This document shows positions 52,212-60,779 of a DNA stretch of 64,000 nt, in pieces; position 1 is the first letter of the stretch; each line of letters begins with the position of its first letter. The notes beneath the pieces are model-generated. The model saw nothing but the letters and a program-made list of their open reading frames with translations. It had not been told where the DNA came from and made no database searches. The translations under genes and the position numbers were made by a program. Source of the DNA: Ruminococcus sp. (lineage in GTDB: Bacteria > Bacillota > Clostridia > Oscillospirales > Ruminococcaceae); assembly GCA_017462565.1 (NCBI GenBank), contig JAFTQW010000004.1:1-64000 (forward strand), given 5' to 3'.

Positions 52212-55200
52212 TCATATTTTCGTAATGTCCACAAGTTCAACATCATTGATAGTGCGTCCCGATTCAAGAACCTTGACAAGCGATTTTGCCGTGTCTATAG
52301 CCGTAAGACTGCATATTGAACGCTCGATCGACTTACGTCTCATTTTAACGCTGTCACGCTCCGGAAGACGTCCCTTTGCGGAGGTTGAGATAACATAATG
52401 AATCTTTCCGCTGTCGAGCAGAGTTTCGACATTCGGTTCGCCGTCGGAAATTTTGCGGACAAGATTTGCGGCGATCATATTTCTGTGAAGAACGCTCTGA
52501 GTTCCTGATGTTGCGTAAATATCAAATCCCATCTGCTCGAACTTATCGGCAATAGGAAGAACCTCACGCTTATCAGAATCACGGACAGAAATAAGCACTC
52601 CTCCCTCACGTTTCAAGTCAAATCCGGCAGCAATGAGTCCCTTTAAAAGTGCGTCCTCAAGATTTCTTCCGATACCGAGACATTCTCCGGTCGACTTCAT
52701 TTCAGGGCCGAGCATGGTATCAACGTCGGTAAGTTTTTCAAACGAGAACACCGGAACTTTAACTGCAACATAGTCTCCGGCAGGATAAAGGCCGCTTTCA
52801 TAACCCATGTCTTTAAGTTTAGCGCCGAACATGATTTTAGTCGCAATATCAACCATCGGAATACCTGTAACCTTGCTGATATAGGGAACTGTTCTCGATG
52901 AACGTGGATTGACTTCGATAACGTAAACTTCATGATTGTAAACGACATACTGAATATTTACCAGACCGATAACGTTAAGCTCTTTGGCAAGCTTTCTTGT
53001 ATATTCGACAATTATTTTCTTGATTCTCTCTGAAAGATGCTGTGCCGGATAAATCGAAATAGAATCTCCCGAATGAACTCCGGCACGTTCAATGTGCTCC
53101 ATGATGCCCGGAACAAGAAAGTCTTCTCCGTCGCAGATAGCGTCGACCTCAACCTCAGTTCCCATCATATATTTGTCGATAAGAACAGGATTTTCGATCA
53201 TATGGCTCGTAATGATTCCCATGTATTCAACAACGTCCGCCTTTGAGTGAGCAATAATCATGTTCTGACCTCCGAGAACATAGGAAGGACGGAGAAGCAC
53301 AGGATAACCCAGATCCTCAGCAGCAGCAACAGCTTCTTCCGTAGTCATGACGGTATGTCCCTGCGGACGTGGTATTCCGCACTTTTCAAGAATTTCATCA
53401 AAACGCTCTCTATCCTCAGCAGCATCAATCATATCGGCAGAAGTTCCAAGGATTCTTACTCCCATATCGGAAAGGTGTCTCGTAAGCTTGATAGCGGTCT
53501 GACCGCCGAACTGCACGACAACGCCGTAAGGCTGTTCCGTTTCGATAATCGCTTCAACGTCCTCTTTTGTCAGCGGATCGAAATAAAGTCTGTCGCCGGT
53601 ATCAAAGTCGGTCGAAACAGTCTCTGGGTTATTATTGCAGATAACTGCTTCATAGCCAAGCTCTTTAAGCGTCCATACACAGTGGACAGAACAGTAGTCA
53701 AACTCGATTCCCTGTCCGATTCTGATAGGTCCCGAACCAAAAACTATAACCTTTTTCTTTCCGGTATTCTGACGTTCAATGAACTGTTTTGCTTCGTTTT
53801 CATCATCGAAAGTAGAATAAAAGTAAGGTGTTTCCGCCTTGAATTCTCCTGCGCAGGTATCAACCATTTTGAAAACTGCACTCTTGTGTATTGGACATTT
53901 TTGTCCGGAAATGCGTTCAATAGTACTGTCAAGATAGCCGTACTGTTTTGCCGTGTTATATTTTTCTTCTGTAAGAACGCCGTCAGCAAGCCATTTTTCA
54001 AGCTCTGCCAGATTCAGAAGCTTGTATAAGAACCAGTTGTCAATCATTGTGATTTCGTGAATTTCTTCCGGAGTAATTCCACGTTTCAATGCCTCGAAAA
54101 CGACGAAAGAACGCTCATCGTCAACAACGTGCAGCTTCTCTCTGACTTCTTCATCAGAAAGCTTAGCAAGCTTTTTAAGGTTCATTGTGTCCATGCCAAG
54201 TTCAATAGAGCGAACAGCTTTCATCATTGCCTGTTCAAAGCTTGTACCGATAGCCATGACCTCGCCCGTAGCCTTCATCTGAGTACCGAGAGTGCGCTTT
54301 GCGTAAACAAATTTATCAAAAGCCCATTTAGGGAACTTGATTACAACGTAGTCAAGAGCCGGTTCAAAACAGGCATACGTCTTTCCCGTAACCTGATTTA
54401 CAATCTCGTCAAGAGTATATCCAACAGCGATCTTCGCCGCTGTTTTTGCAATAGGATAACCTGTAGCCTTTGAAGCCAGCGCCGAAGAACGTGAAACTCT
54501 CGGGTTTACCTCGATAACGGCATATTCAAAGCTTGTCGGATGAAGAGCAAACTGGCAGTTGCATCCTCCCTCAACTTTAAGCTCCTTAATAATATTGATA
54601 GCGGCTGTTCTGAGCATCTGATACTCACGGTCGGAAAGAGTAACCGCCGGAGCAATAACGATGCTGTCACCCGTATGAACTCCGACGGGATCGAAATTTT
54701 CCATAGAGCAGACAGTTATAACATTTCCCTTTGCGTCACGAATAACCTCGAATTCGATCTCTTTCCAGCCGCTGATGCACTTTTCGATGAGAACCTGAGT
54801 TATCGGTGAGAGACGTAGTCCGTTCGTAGCGATATCACGAAGCTCCTCTTCATTCTGAGCGATACCTCCTCCTGTTCCTCCAAGAGTAAAGGCAGGACGC
54901 ACGATTACCGGATAGCTTATAACCTCGGCAAAATCGACCGCATCCTCAACCGTCTCAACGACCTTTGAGGGAATGCAAGGCTCGCCGATTTTTTCCATAG
55001 TATCCTTAAAAGCCTGTCTGTCCTCGGCTTTATGAATAGTTTCGGGATCTGCTCCGAGAAGCTTGACGTTATGCGATTCGAGGAATCCCTCTGCGGCAAG
55101 CTGCATTGAAAGCGTAAGTCCTGTCTGTCCTCCGAGGGTGGACAAAACGCTGTCCGGTTTTTCTATCTCAATAATTCGTTTAACAACATCCAGCGTAAGA

Positions 55201-55403
55201 GGTTCGATATAAACCTTATCCGCCATAGCCTTATCTGTCATAATTGTAGCAGGATTTGAGTTAACGAGAACGACCTCAAGTCCCTCCTGCTTCAAAGCAC
55301 GGCAAGCCTGTGTTCCGGCATAATCGAATTCCGCAGCCTGTCCGATAACTATAGGTCCCGAACCGATAACAAGCACCTTTTTAATGTCATTTCTCAGCGG
55401 CAT
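52212..55403 (-). CDS. carB: Carbamoyl-phosphate synthase large subunit
   Basis: Makes carbamoyl phosphate from bicarbonate, ATP and ammonia from CarA; supplies pyrimidines and arginine. 1063 residues: duplicated ATP-grasp halves (about 1-400 and 550-935), each starting VLVIGSGPIVIGQ or VIVFGSGPIRIGQ and carrying VRPAFTLGG / LRPSYVLGG, and a C-terminal MGS-fold allosteric domain. Only 2 nt from carA. Confidence 0.98.
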   Translation of the reverse strand: MPLRNDIKKVLVIGSGPIVIGQAAEFDYAGTQACRALKQEGLEVVLVNSNPATIMTDKAMADKVYIEPLTLDVVKRIIEIEKPDSVLSTLGGQTGLTLSMQLAAEGFLESHNVKLLGADPETIHKAEDRQAFKDTMEKIGEPCIPSKVVETVEDAVDFAEVISYPVIVRPAFTLGGTGGGIAQNEEELRDIATNGLRLSPITQVLIEKCISGWKEIEFEVIRDAKGNVITVCSMENFDPVGVHTGDSIVIAPAVTLSDREYQMLRTAAINIIKELKVEGGCNCQFALHPTSFEYAVIEVNPRVSRSSALASKATGYPIAKTAAKIAVGYTLDEIVNQVTGKTYACFEPALDYVVIKFPKWAFDKFVYAKRTLGTQMKATGEVMAIGTSFEQAMMKAVRSIELGMDTMNLKKLAKLSDEEVREKLHVVDDERSFVVFEALKRGITPEEIHEITMIDNWFLYKLLNLAELEKWLADGVLTEEKYNTAKQYGYLDSTIERISGQKCPIHKSAVFKMVDTCAGEFKAETPYFYSTFDDENEAKQFIERQNTGKKKVIVFGSGPIRIGQGIEFDYCSVHCVWTLKELGYEAVICNNNPETVSTDFDTGDRLYFDPLTKEDVEAIIETEQPYGVVVQFGGQTAIKLTRHLSDMGVRILGTSADMIDAAEDRERFDEILEKCGIPRPQGHTVMTTEEAVAAAEDLGYPVLLRPSYVLGGQNMIIAHSKADVVEYMGIITSHMIENPVLIDKYMMGTEVEVDAICDGEDFLVPGIMEHIERAGVHSGDSISIYPAQHLSERIKKIIVEYTRKLAKELNVIGLVNIQYVVYNHEVYVIEVNPRSSRTVPYISKVTGIPMVDIATKIMFGAKLKDMGYESGLYPAGDYVAVKVPVFSFEKLTDVDTMLGPEMKSTGECLGIGRNLEDALLKGLIAAGFDLKREGGVLISVRDSDKREVLPIADKFEQMGFDIYATSGTQSVLHRNMIAANLVRKISDGEPNVETLLDSGKIHYVISTSAKGRLPERDSVKMRRKSIERSICSLTAIDTAKSLVKVLESGRTINDVELVDITKI

Positions 55404-55405
55404 GA

Positions 55406-56512
55406 TCAGTCACCTGCCCTTTCCATATTTTTAACAAATTCGTCGAAGAGATAATCGGTATCGAGCGGACCGCCGTGAGCTTCCGGGTGGAACTGAACCG
55501 TGAATGCGTTTACGGCAGTATAGCGGATGCCCTCACAGGTTTTATCGTTTGCATTAATGTGCGAAACCTTGCCTATTTCCGGAGAAATACTATCTCCGAC
55601 AACAGCATAGCCGTGGTTCTGGCTCGTTACATATGTAAGACCGCTTTCAAGATCGATAACAGGCTGATTTGCGCCTCTGTGACCGTATTTGAGCTTTTCA
55701 GTTTTTCCGCCGTTCGCAAGAGCCATTAGCTGATGTCCGAGACAGATTCCAAATATCGGTATACCAAGCTTTTCAATCTCCTTGATATTCTCAATAATTT
55801 CAACATTTTCCGCAGGATCTCCAGGGCCGTTTGAGAACATGATGCCGTCCGGAGCAATCTCCTTTACAGTTTCAGCAGTTGTATCAGCCGGAACTACGAT
55901 AACCTCGCAGCCACGCTTGATAAGCTCCTGTCTGATGTTTCTCTTATAACCGAAATTGAAAAGAACTACCCTGAATTTTTTATTTTCAGCATAATAAGTT
56001 ATCGTTTCGGAATTTGTAACGTTTTTAACGGCATCCTTAACGCTGAATGCACGGATCTGCTCAAGAAGCTCGTCTTTTTGGGAATAAACATCCTCGGTAG
56101 TGATAACACCGTTCATAACTCCGGCTTCACGGATAATTCTTGTAAGACGACGAGTGTCAATGTTATGGATCCCGATAATATTATGCTGTTCAAGAAAATC
56201 GTTTACGTTTCCTTCACAGCGGAAATTAGACGGCGCATTGCACCATTCCCTTACTATATAACCGCTTACATAGGAGCGTGACGATTCGTTATCCTCATGA
56301 TTAACACCGTAATTTCCGATCAGCGGAAAGGTCTGAGTAACGATCTGACCATAATAGCTCGGGTCGGTAAGAGTTTCCTGAAAACCGGTAAGACCGGTCG
56401 TAAATACAACCTCACCGATAACAGTACCCTTTGCCCCGAAACTTCTTCCCTCGAAGATCTGACCGTTGGCAAGCATAAGGTAAGCTTTTGGACTTTGATT
56501 AAATAATGACAT
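55406..56512 (-). CDS. carA: Carbamoyl-phosphate synthase small subunit
   Basis: Glutaminase subunit; N-terminal CPSase domain and a class I glutamine amidotransferase with the catalytic Cys in GICLGHQLMALA and the His/Glu in FHPEA. 368 residues. The ATG follows a GGAGG RBS. A gap of about 317 nt separates it from pyrF, holding repeat R6. Confidence 0.97.
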   Translation of the reverse strand: MSLFNQSPKAYLMLANGQIFEGRSFGAKGTVIGEVVFTTGLTGFQETLTDPSYYGQIVTQTFPLIGNYGVNHEDNESSRSYVSGYIVREWCNAPSNFRCEGNVNDFLEQHNIIGIHNIDTRRLTRIIREAGVMNGVITTEDVYSQKDELLEQIRAFSVKDAVKNVTNSETITYYAENKKFRVVLFNFGYKRNIRQELIKRGCEVIVVPADTTAETVKEIAPDGIMFSNGPGDPAENVEIIENIKEIEKLGIPIFGICLGHQLMALANGGKTEKLKYGHRGANQPVIDLESGLTYVTSQNHGYAVVGDSISPEIGKVSHINANDKTCEGIRYTAVNAFTVQFHPEAHGGPLDTDYLFDEFVKNMERAGD

Positions 56513-56641
56513 TTTAGTTTTCCTCCTTTAAGTTGACAGAGGTCGAATAATTGATATATGAAGTAAGGTCACGCCATTGTGACAAAACTAACAAAAATAT
56601 TTAAAGTGCGGATTCTCCCTTTGACAAGGTACATGGGCAGC

Positions 56642-56812
56642 GTCCATGCTGTTTACTGCGTGTTCGCTTTGCGCTCACAGGTAAACAAAGAGAAACCGTT
56701 CGTTCGCAAACGCTTCGCTTTGCTCTCTGCTTTATTAGGGCGGCTCTGCCTCCCTCGTTCACCCTCCGCTCAAGGATGAATCCACCCTTGAGAATCCCAT
56801 TATTAATCGTGC
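56642..56812 (+). repeat. Structured intergenic repeat, copy R6 (long form)
   Basis: The gap 56513-56829 between carA and pyrF has no gene. It contains the left module CGTTCGCAAACGCTTCGCT (56701-56719) shared with R5, hairpin AGGGCGGC-TCT-GCCTCCCT (56737-56755, one mismatch), spacer CACCCTCCG, stem CTCAAGG / CCCTTGAG (56769-56792) and the tail AATCCCATTATTAAT. In R5 the same stem is CCAAA/TTTGG, so the pairing is kept while the bases differ. Confidence 0.8.
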
Positions 56813-56829
56813 TTCGCACTCTTTTATTA

Positions 56830-57756
56830 CTATTTTAAGTTGATATACTGCGTGATATCGTCTCTCATGCGGAGAACTTCACGTCTTGCAGCTTTCGCAA
56901 AATCCCTCTCATCGCATCCCTCTTTCTTATATGCGCACATAACTGCTCTTGAGGAATTAACGATCGCTCCCAGACCGTTTTTGTCAAATCCGCCTTTAAG
57001 ACCTTCAGCTCCGCCACCCTGAGCGCCGTATCCGGGAACAAGGAACATCGTATGCGGAAGTCTTTTTCTAAGCTCTGTGAGCATTTCGGGATATGTAGCT
57101 CCAACGACTGCTCCTACTGCTGAATAACCGTATTTTCCAATAGAATCTTCTCCCCATTTTTCGCACATATCGCCCATGGTTTCATAAATACTTCTGCCGT
57201 CTGCCAGTTTCATATCCTGAAGCTCTCCGCTGGAGGGATTAGACGTTTTAACAAGAACATAGATGCCTTTGTCACGTTCCTTGCAGACTTTAAGAAGCGG
57301 AGCGATTCCGTCCGTTCCAAGATAACCGTTAACAGTAAGAGCGTCTGCACCAAAAGGCTCTATTTCACTGTCTCCGATAGTTACTGCACCGAGATGAGCG
57401 TTTGTGTAAGCCTCCATAGTTGCGCCGATATCGTTTCTCTTTCCGTCCGTGATAACGAACATACCGTTAAGCTTAGCATAGCGTATGGTCTTTTCAAGAG
57501 CCTTTATTCCATAATGACCGTACATTTCATAGTAAGCTGCCTGCGGCTTGATAGCGGGAACTATATCGTGAATTTCGTCGATAATAGCCTGATTAAAGGC
57601 AAAAATAGCCTTTGCAGCAGCTTTAAGAGTCCAGCCGTCGTCATCGAGATAGCGTCTCTGAATATAAGACGGAACATACTCCAGCTTCGGATCAAGACCA
57701 ACAACGGTCGGATTTTTCATTTCGATAATTTTTTCAATAAGTCTGTCAAATGACAT
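56830..57756 (-). CDS. pyrF: Orotidine 5'-phosphate decarboxylase, type 2
   Basis: Last step to UMP. About 308 residues from the ATG at 57756 (GAGGT RBS); an upstream start at 57810 overlaps pyrC and is unlikely. The longer type 2 form has TVVGLDPKLE and the catalytic DGKRND region (ITDGKRNDIGAT). Starts 10 nt after pyrC. Confidence 0.95.
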   Translation of the reverse strand: MSFDRLIEKIIEMKNPTVVGLDPKLEYVPSYIQRRYLDDDGWTLKAAAKAIFAFNQAIIDEIHDIVPAIKPQAAYYEMYGHYGIKALEKTIRYAKLNGMFVITDGKRNDIGATMEAYTNAHLGAVTIGDSEIEPFGADALTVNGYLGTDGIAPLLKVCKERDKGIYVLVKTSNPSSGELQDMKLADGRSIYETMGDMCEKWGEDSIGKYGYSAVGAVVGATYPEMLTELRKRLPHTMFLVPGYGAQGGGAEGLKGGFDKNGLGAIVNSSRAVMCAYKKEGCDERDFAKAARREVLRMRDDITQYINLK

Positions 57757-57766
57757 AATTTCTACC

Positions 57767-59038
57767 TCATCTTTCGTCGTAGCGTATAATACCTTTTGAT
57801 ATAGTAACAAGCGGCTTTCCGGTAAGCGTCATGCCCTTGAAAACTGAATTGTGGGATTTGGAATGCAGCTTTTCGGGTTCTACAGTCCATTTTCTGTTGA
57901 TATCAGCAATAAGCAGATCGGCGGTTTTTCCTATCTGGACAGCAGGAATTTCAAGTCCGAGTATTTTTCTCGGATTAACGCACATCAGCTCCACGATCTT
58001 TTTAAGAGTTATCTCGCCCGTGTGGTAAAGAGCTGTCAGAGAAGCGGCAAGCGAAGTTTCCAGTCCGACAACGCCGTTGGGAGCTTTCTCAAAATCAGCT
58101 TTTTCCTCTGCGGCATGGGGAGCATGATCGGTTATGATACAATCAATAGTACCATCCTTGATAGCCTCGATGATCGCCTTGACATCAGCGGATGTTCTTA
58201 GCGGAGGATTCATTCTGTAGTCTGCGTCACGCTTGAAAAGAAGCTCGTCTGTAAGCTGGAAATAATGCGGAGCAGTCTCACAGGTTACCTTGATTCCTCT
58301 TGATTTTGCAAACCTTATTATAGCCGCACTTCCCTCTGTTGAAACATGACAAATATGTATCCTTGCATTAACGGAAGACGCAAGAATTATTTCACGAGCG
58401 GTAATATAGTCCTCGGAAGCTCTGTCCATGCCCTTTACTCCGAGCTTTTCTGAAACCTCGCCCTTATTCATGATACCGCCGTTGATGATACTTAAATCCT
58501 CGCAGTGAGAAGCGACAAGCAAACCGTTTTCGTTTGAAAGTTCAAGAGCTTTCCGCATCATTTCAGCATTTTCAACTGGTCTTCCGTCATCGGATATACA
58601 AATACATCCGGCTTCTTTAAGAGCCTCATATTCGCACAAACCGTTTCCGCTCATACCTCCTGTTATGCATCCGACGGGATAAACGTCAACTCCGGTATTC
58701 TTAGCCTTATCAATGATATAGCGGATAGTTTCGGGATTATCGCACGGAGGTTTCGTATTCGGCATAGCAAGAACACCTGTAACTCCTCCGGCAAGAGCCG
58801 CAGCACATCCTGTCAGTATATCCTCTTTATGCGTCTGTCCCGGATCACGGAAATGAACGTGCATATCGAAGATCGACGGCATAAGAACCAGATCTGTTCC
58901 GTCAATGACCTGGTCTGCGCCGGTATGAAGATTTTTGCCTATATCGGCAATAATTCCGTCTTTCAGGAAAACGTCGGTAACTTTATCATTTTTAGCGTCT
59001 ACCGCTCTGATATTTTTTATCAGGATAGAATCAGACAT
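57767..59038 (-). CDS. pyrC: Dihydroorotase
   Basis: Cyclises carbamoyl aspartate to dihydroorotate. 423 residues of the class I amidohydrolase type: metal-binding HVHFRDPGQTHKED, CHVST, and ITDHAPH; substrate loop GVVGLETSLA. It follows pyrR by 10 nt. No aspartate transcarbamylase gene (pyrB) is next to it. Confidence 0.96.
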   Translation of the reverse strand: MSDSILIKNIRAVDAKNDKVTDVFLKDGIIADIGKNLHTGADQVIDGTDLVLMPSIFDMHVHFRDPGQTHKEDILTGCAAALAGGVTGVLAMPNTKPPCDNPETIRYIIDKAKNTGVDVYPVGCITGGMSGNGLCEYEALKEAGCICISDDGRPVENAEMMRKALELSNENGLLVASHCEDLSIINGGIMNKGEVSEKLGVKGMDRASEDYITAREIILASSVNARIHICHVSTEGSAAIIRFAKSRGIKVTCETAPHYFQLTDELLFKRDADYRMNPPLRTSADVKAIIEAIKDGTIDCIITDHAPHAAEEKADFEKAPNGVVGLETSLAASLTALYHTGEITLKKIVELMCVNPRKILGLEIPAVQIGKTADLLIADINRKWTVEPEKLHSKSHNSVFKGMTLTGKPLVTISKGIIRYDER

Positions 59039-59048
59039 AATTTCCTCC

Positions 59049-59570
59049 TTATTTTATAATAACGCTGTCGATATCATCCAACTCCTTAACAAAGACCTGA
59101 ACCTCTTCGCTGTGAGAAGTGGGAAGATTTTTTCCCACATAGTCCGGACGTATCGGAAGCTCACGGTGTCCTCTGTCAACAAGGACGGCAAGTTGGATCG
59201 AACACGGTCTACCTCTTTTTATGAGAGCGTCGATAGCGGCACGGGAGCTTCTTCCAGTGAAAATAACATCGTCAACCAGAACAACATTTTTAGCATTTAT
59301 ATCGAAAGGAATGTCGGTTTTCTCGTCGCATACATCGGTTCTGGAATCGTCACGATATGGTGTGATATCAAGCGAGCCGAAAGGGACTATGGTTTGTTCA
59401 AGCTCTGAAAGCTTATCGGAAATTCTCCTGCCGATAGGAACGCCTCTTGATAAAATGCCGATAACACAAAGATTTTCGGTTCCCTTATTACGTTCGATAA
59501 TTTCATAAGAAATTCTTGCAACAGCTCGATTCATAGCCTGTTCGTCCATAATAATGCGTTTAGTTTCCAG
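59049..59570 (-). CDS. pyrR: PyrR: pyr operon attenuation protein / uracil phosphoribosyltransferase
   Basis: UMP-dependent RNA-binding attenuation regulator with UPRT activity. The PRPP loop VVLVDDVIFTGRSS is near 100-113 of a protein of about 173 residues. The CTG at 59570 is preferred as start: it lies 10 nt after AAGGAG (59581-59586) and gives LETKRIIMDEQA, lining up with the N-terminus of B. subtilis PyrR (QKAVILDEQA). The in-frame ATG at 59549 lacks an RBS. First gene of the operon. Confidence 0.93.
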   Translation of the reverse strand: METKRIIMDEQAMNRAVARISYEIIERNKGTENLCVIGILSRGVPIGRRISDKLSELEQTIVPFGSLDITPYRDDSRTDVCDEKTDIPFDINAKNVVLVDDVIFTGRSSRAAIDALIKRGRPCSIQLAVLVDRGHRELPIRPDYVGKNLPTSHSEEVQVFVKELDDIDSVIIK

Positions 59571-59594
59571 ACTTGATCAGCTCCTTTCATAAAA

Positions 59595-59625
59595 AATGCC
59601 CGTCTGACCTTTTCAGACGAGCATA
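59595..59625 (-). terminator. pyr attenuator terminator
   Basis: 12-bp stem ATGCTCGTCTGA / TCAGACGGGCAT with a short loop, followed by TTTTTTA, in the pyrR leader; only the loop and one wobble are unpaired. It terminates when PyrR-UMP binds upstream. Confidence 0.85.
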
Positions 59626-59670
59626 CTTATAGATATAGCTTGATTATAGTTATAAAAATTAAGCAAACAC

Positions 59671-59706
59671 GCCTTGCCAACCTCACAGGATCAGCTTAAA
59701 GGACAA
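59671..59706 (-). promoter_or_regulatory. PyrR-binding loop in pyr leader
   Basis: Minus-strand TTGTCCTTTAAGCTGATCC then TGTGAGGTTGGCAAGGC, close to the PyrR-binding consensus with the GAGG and GCAAGG core seen in known pyr leaders. Between the promoter and the terminator. Confidence 0.88.
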
Positions 59707-59710
59707 TTTA

Positions 59711-59739
59711 ATTATATCACAAGAAGACATATTTGTCCA
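59711..59739 (-). promoter_or_regulatory. Promoter of pyr operon
   Basis: Minus-strand TGGACA (59734-59739), 17-nt spacer, TATAAT (59711-59716); transcription would start just before the PyrR-binding loop. Confidence 0.75.
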
Positions 59740-59760
59740 GTGATTTTAAGAATTTTTTTA

Positions 59761-59970
59761 TTATTTTCTGTTTTTTCTCTTATTTTTAAAAATAACAACA
59801 GCTGACAGCAATGCAGCGTTTGCCGCACTTTTCAGAATATTTTTTTTATCGCAGACCTTTCTTGTTTCAACAGCAGGAGCGTCAACAGCCTTGTCCAAAG
59901 AACCTGTTCCGGCAGTTTTAAGCGATCCTCCGCCAAACGAAAAATTTTTTGTATTTTTCTGAAATTCCAT
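59761..59970 (-). CDS. Small hypothetical protein
   Basis: 69 residues. Gly/Ser-rich N-terminus (FSFGGGSL), a hydrophobic stretch (SAANAALLSAVVIF) that may be a membrane helix, and a basic tail (KNKRKNRK). A GGGAGGAG RBS overlaps the end of trmB, 6 nt before the ATG; the gene is right before the pyr promoter. Unknown function. Confidence 0.65.
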   Translation of the reverse strand: MEFQKNTKNFSFGGGSLKTAGTGSLDKAVDAPAVETRKVCDKKNILKSAANAALLSAVVIFKNKRKNRK

Positions 59971-59976
59971 AAAAGC

Positions 59977-60639
59977 TCACTCCTCCCGAATCGGCTCTGC
60001 GATAAGAAATTTAATCTTCTTTCCCTCATCCGAGAACATCTTTTCATGTTCGGTAACAAAATTTTCATAGGGGCTCTCGCTGTGAAGGTCGAACGTTTTA
60101 TATTTTATTCTGTAACCAGCCTCGGCAAAATATTCAAAGGATTCCTCAAAAAGCTCGTCATCATCGGTTTTGAACCAAAGCTCGCCTTTCAGGAATTTTT
60201 TATAATTCAAAAGCTGTCTCGTATGCGTAAGACGGCGTTTTTTATGTTTCTTTTTAGGCCACGGATTGCAGAAATTGATGTATATACGATCTGCTTTATC
60301 AGATTCGTTCCAGGCAAGGTCTATGCGCTCTATATTCTGTATGGCGATCTTAACATTATCAATGGAAGCATTTTTTTCTTCGTAAGCTTTTTCAATCTTT
60401 CTTTTGGCGAGAACAAGCATTTCGTTTTTTATATCCATTGCAATGAAATTCACCTCGGGATGAGCCGGAGCAGCCTGAGAGATAAATCCTCCCTTACCGC
60501 ATCCAAGCTCGACATACAGCGGTTTTTCCGGATCATCGAAAAGATTTTTCCAACTTCCCATATGCTCCTGCGGTTCGTGTATATAGAATGGACAAGTCTC
60601 AAGCTCCGGCTTTGCCCATGGTTTATGACGTATTCTCAT
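59977..60639 (-). CDS. trmB: tRNA (guanine-N7-)-methyltransferase
   Basis: Makes m7G46 in tRNA. 220 residues from the ATG at 60639 (the ATG at 60657 overlaps the GGAGG RBS). SAM motif [29 protein letters not shown] substrate region and [10 protein letters not shown]. Confidence 0.96.
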   Translation of the reverse strand: MRIRHKPWAKPELETCPFYIHEPQEHMGSWKNLFDDPEKPLYVELGCGKGGFISQAAPAHPEVNFIAMDIKNEMLVLAKRKIEKAYEEKNASIDNVKIAIQNIERIDLAWNESDKADRIYINFCNPWPKKKHKKRRLTHTRQLLNYKKFLKGELWFKTDDDELFEESFEYFAEAGYRIKYKTFDLHSESPYENFVTEHEKMFSDEGKKIKFLIAEPIREE

Positions 60640-60674
60640 TGAGAAAATTACCTCCATAAATTTGATATGAGATA

Positions 60675-60703
60675 ATTATAACACAAATTTCAATTTTTTC
60701 CAA
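60675..60703 (-). promoter_or_regulatory. Promoter of trmB and the 69-residue gene
   Basis: Minus-strand TTGGAA (60698-60703), 17-nt spacer, TATAAT (60675-60680). Confidence 0.6.
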
Positions 60704-60779
60704 TAGAATAATGAAAATTTTCTTAAAAACATAAAAGGAGCAGCATTTTTTGCAAATGAACTGCCCTTTTTATTACGAT

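Noticed and set aside
53247..54029. 260-codon plus-strand frame
   Set aside because: Antisense shadow of carB.
57757..57810. N-terminal extension of pyrF overlapping pyrC
   Set aside because: RBS spacing and family N-terminus favour the ATG at 57756.
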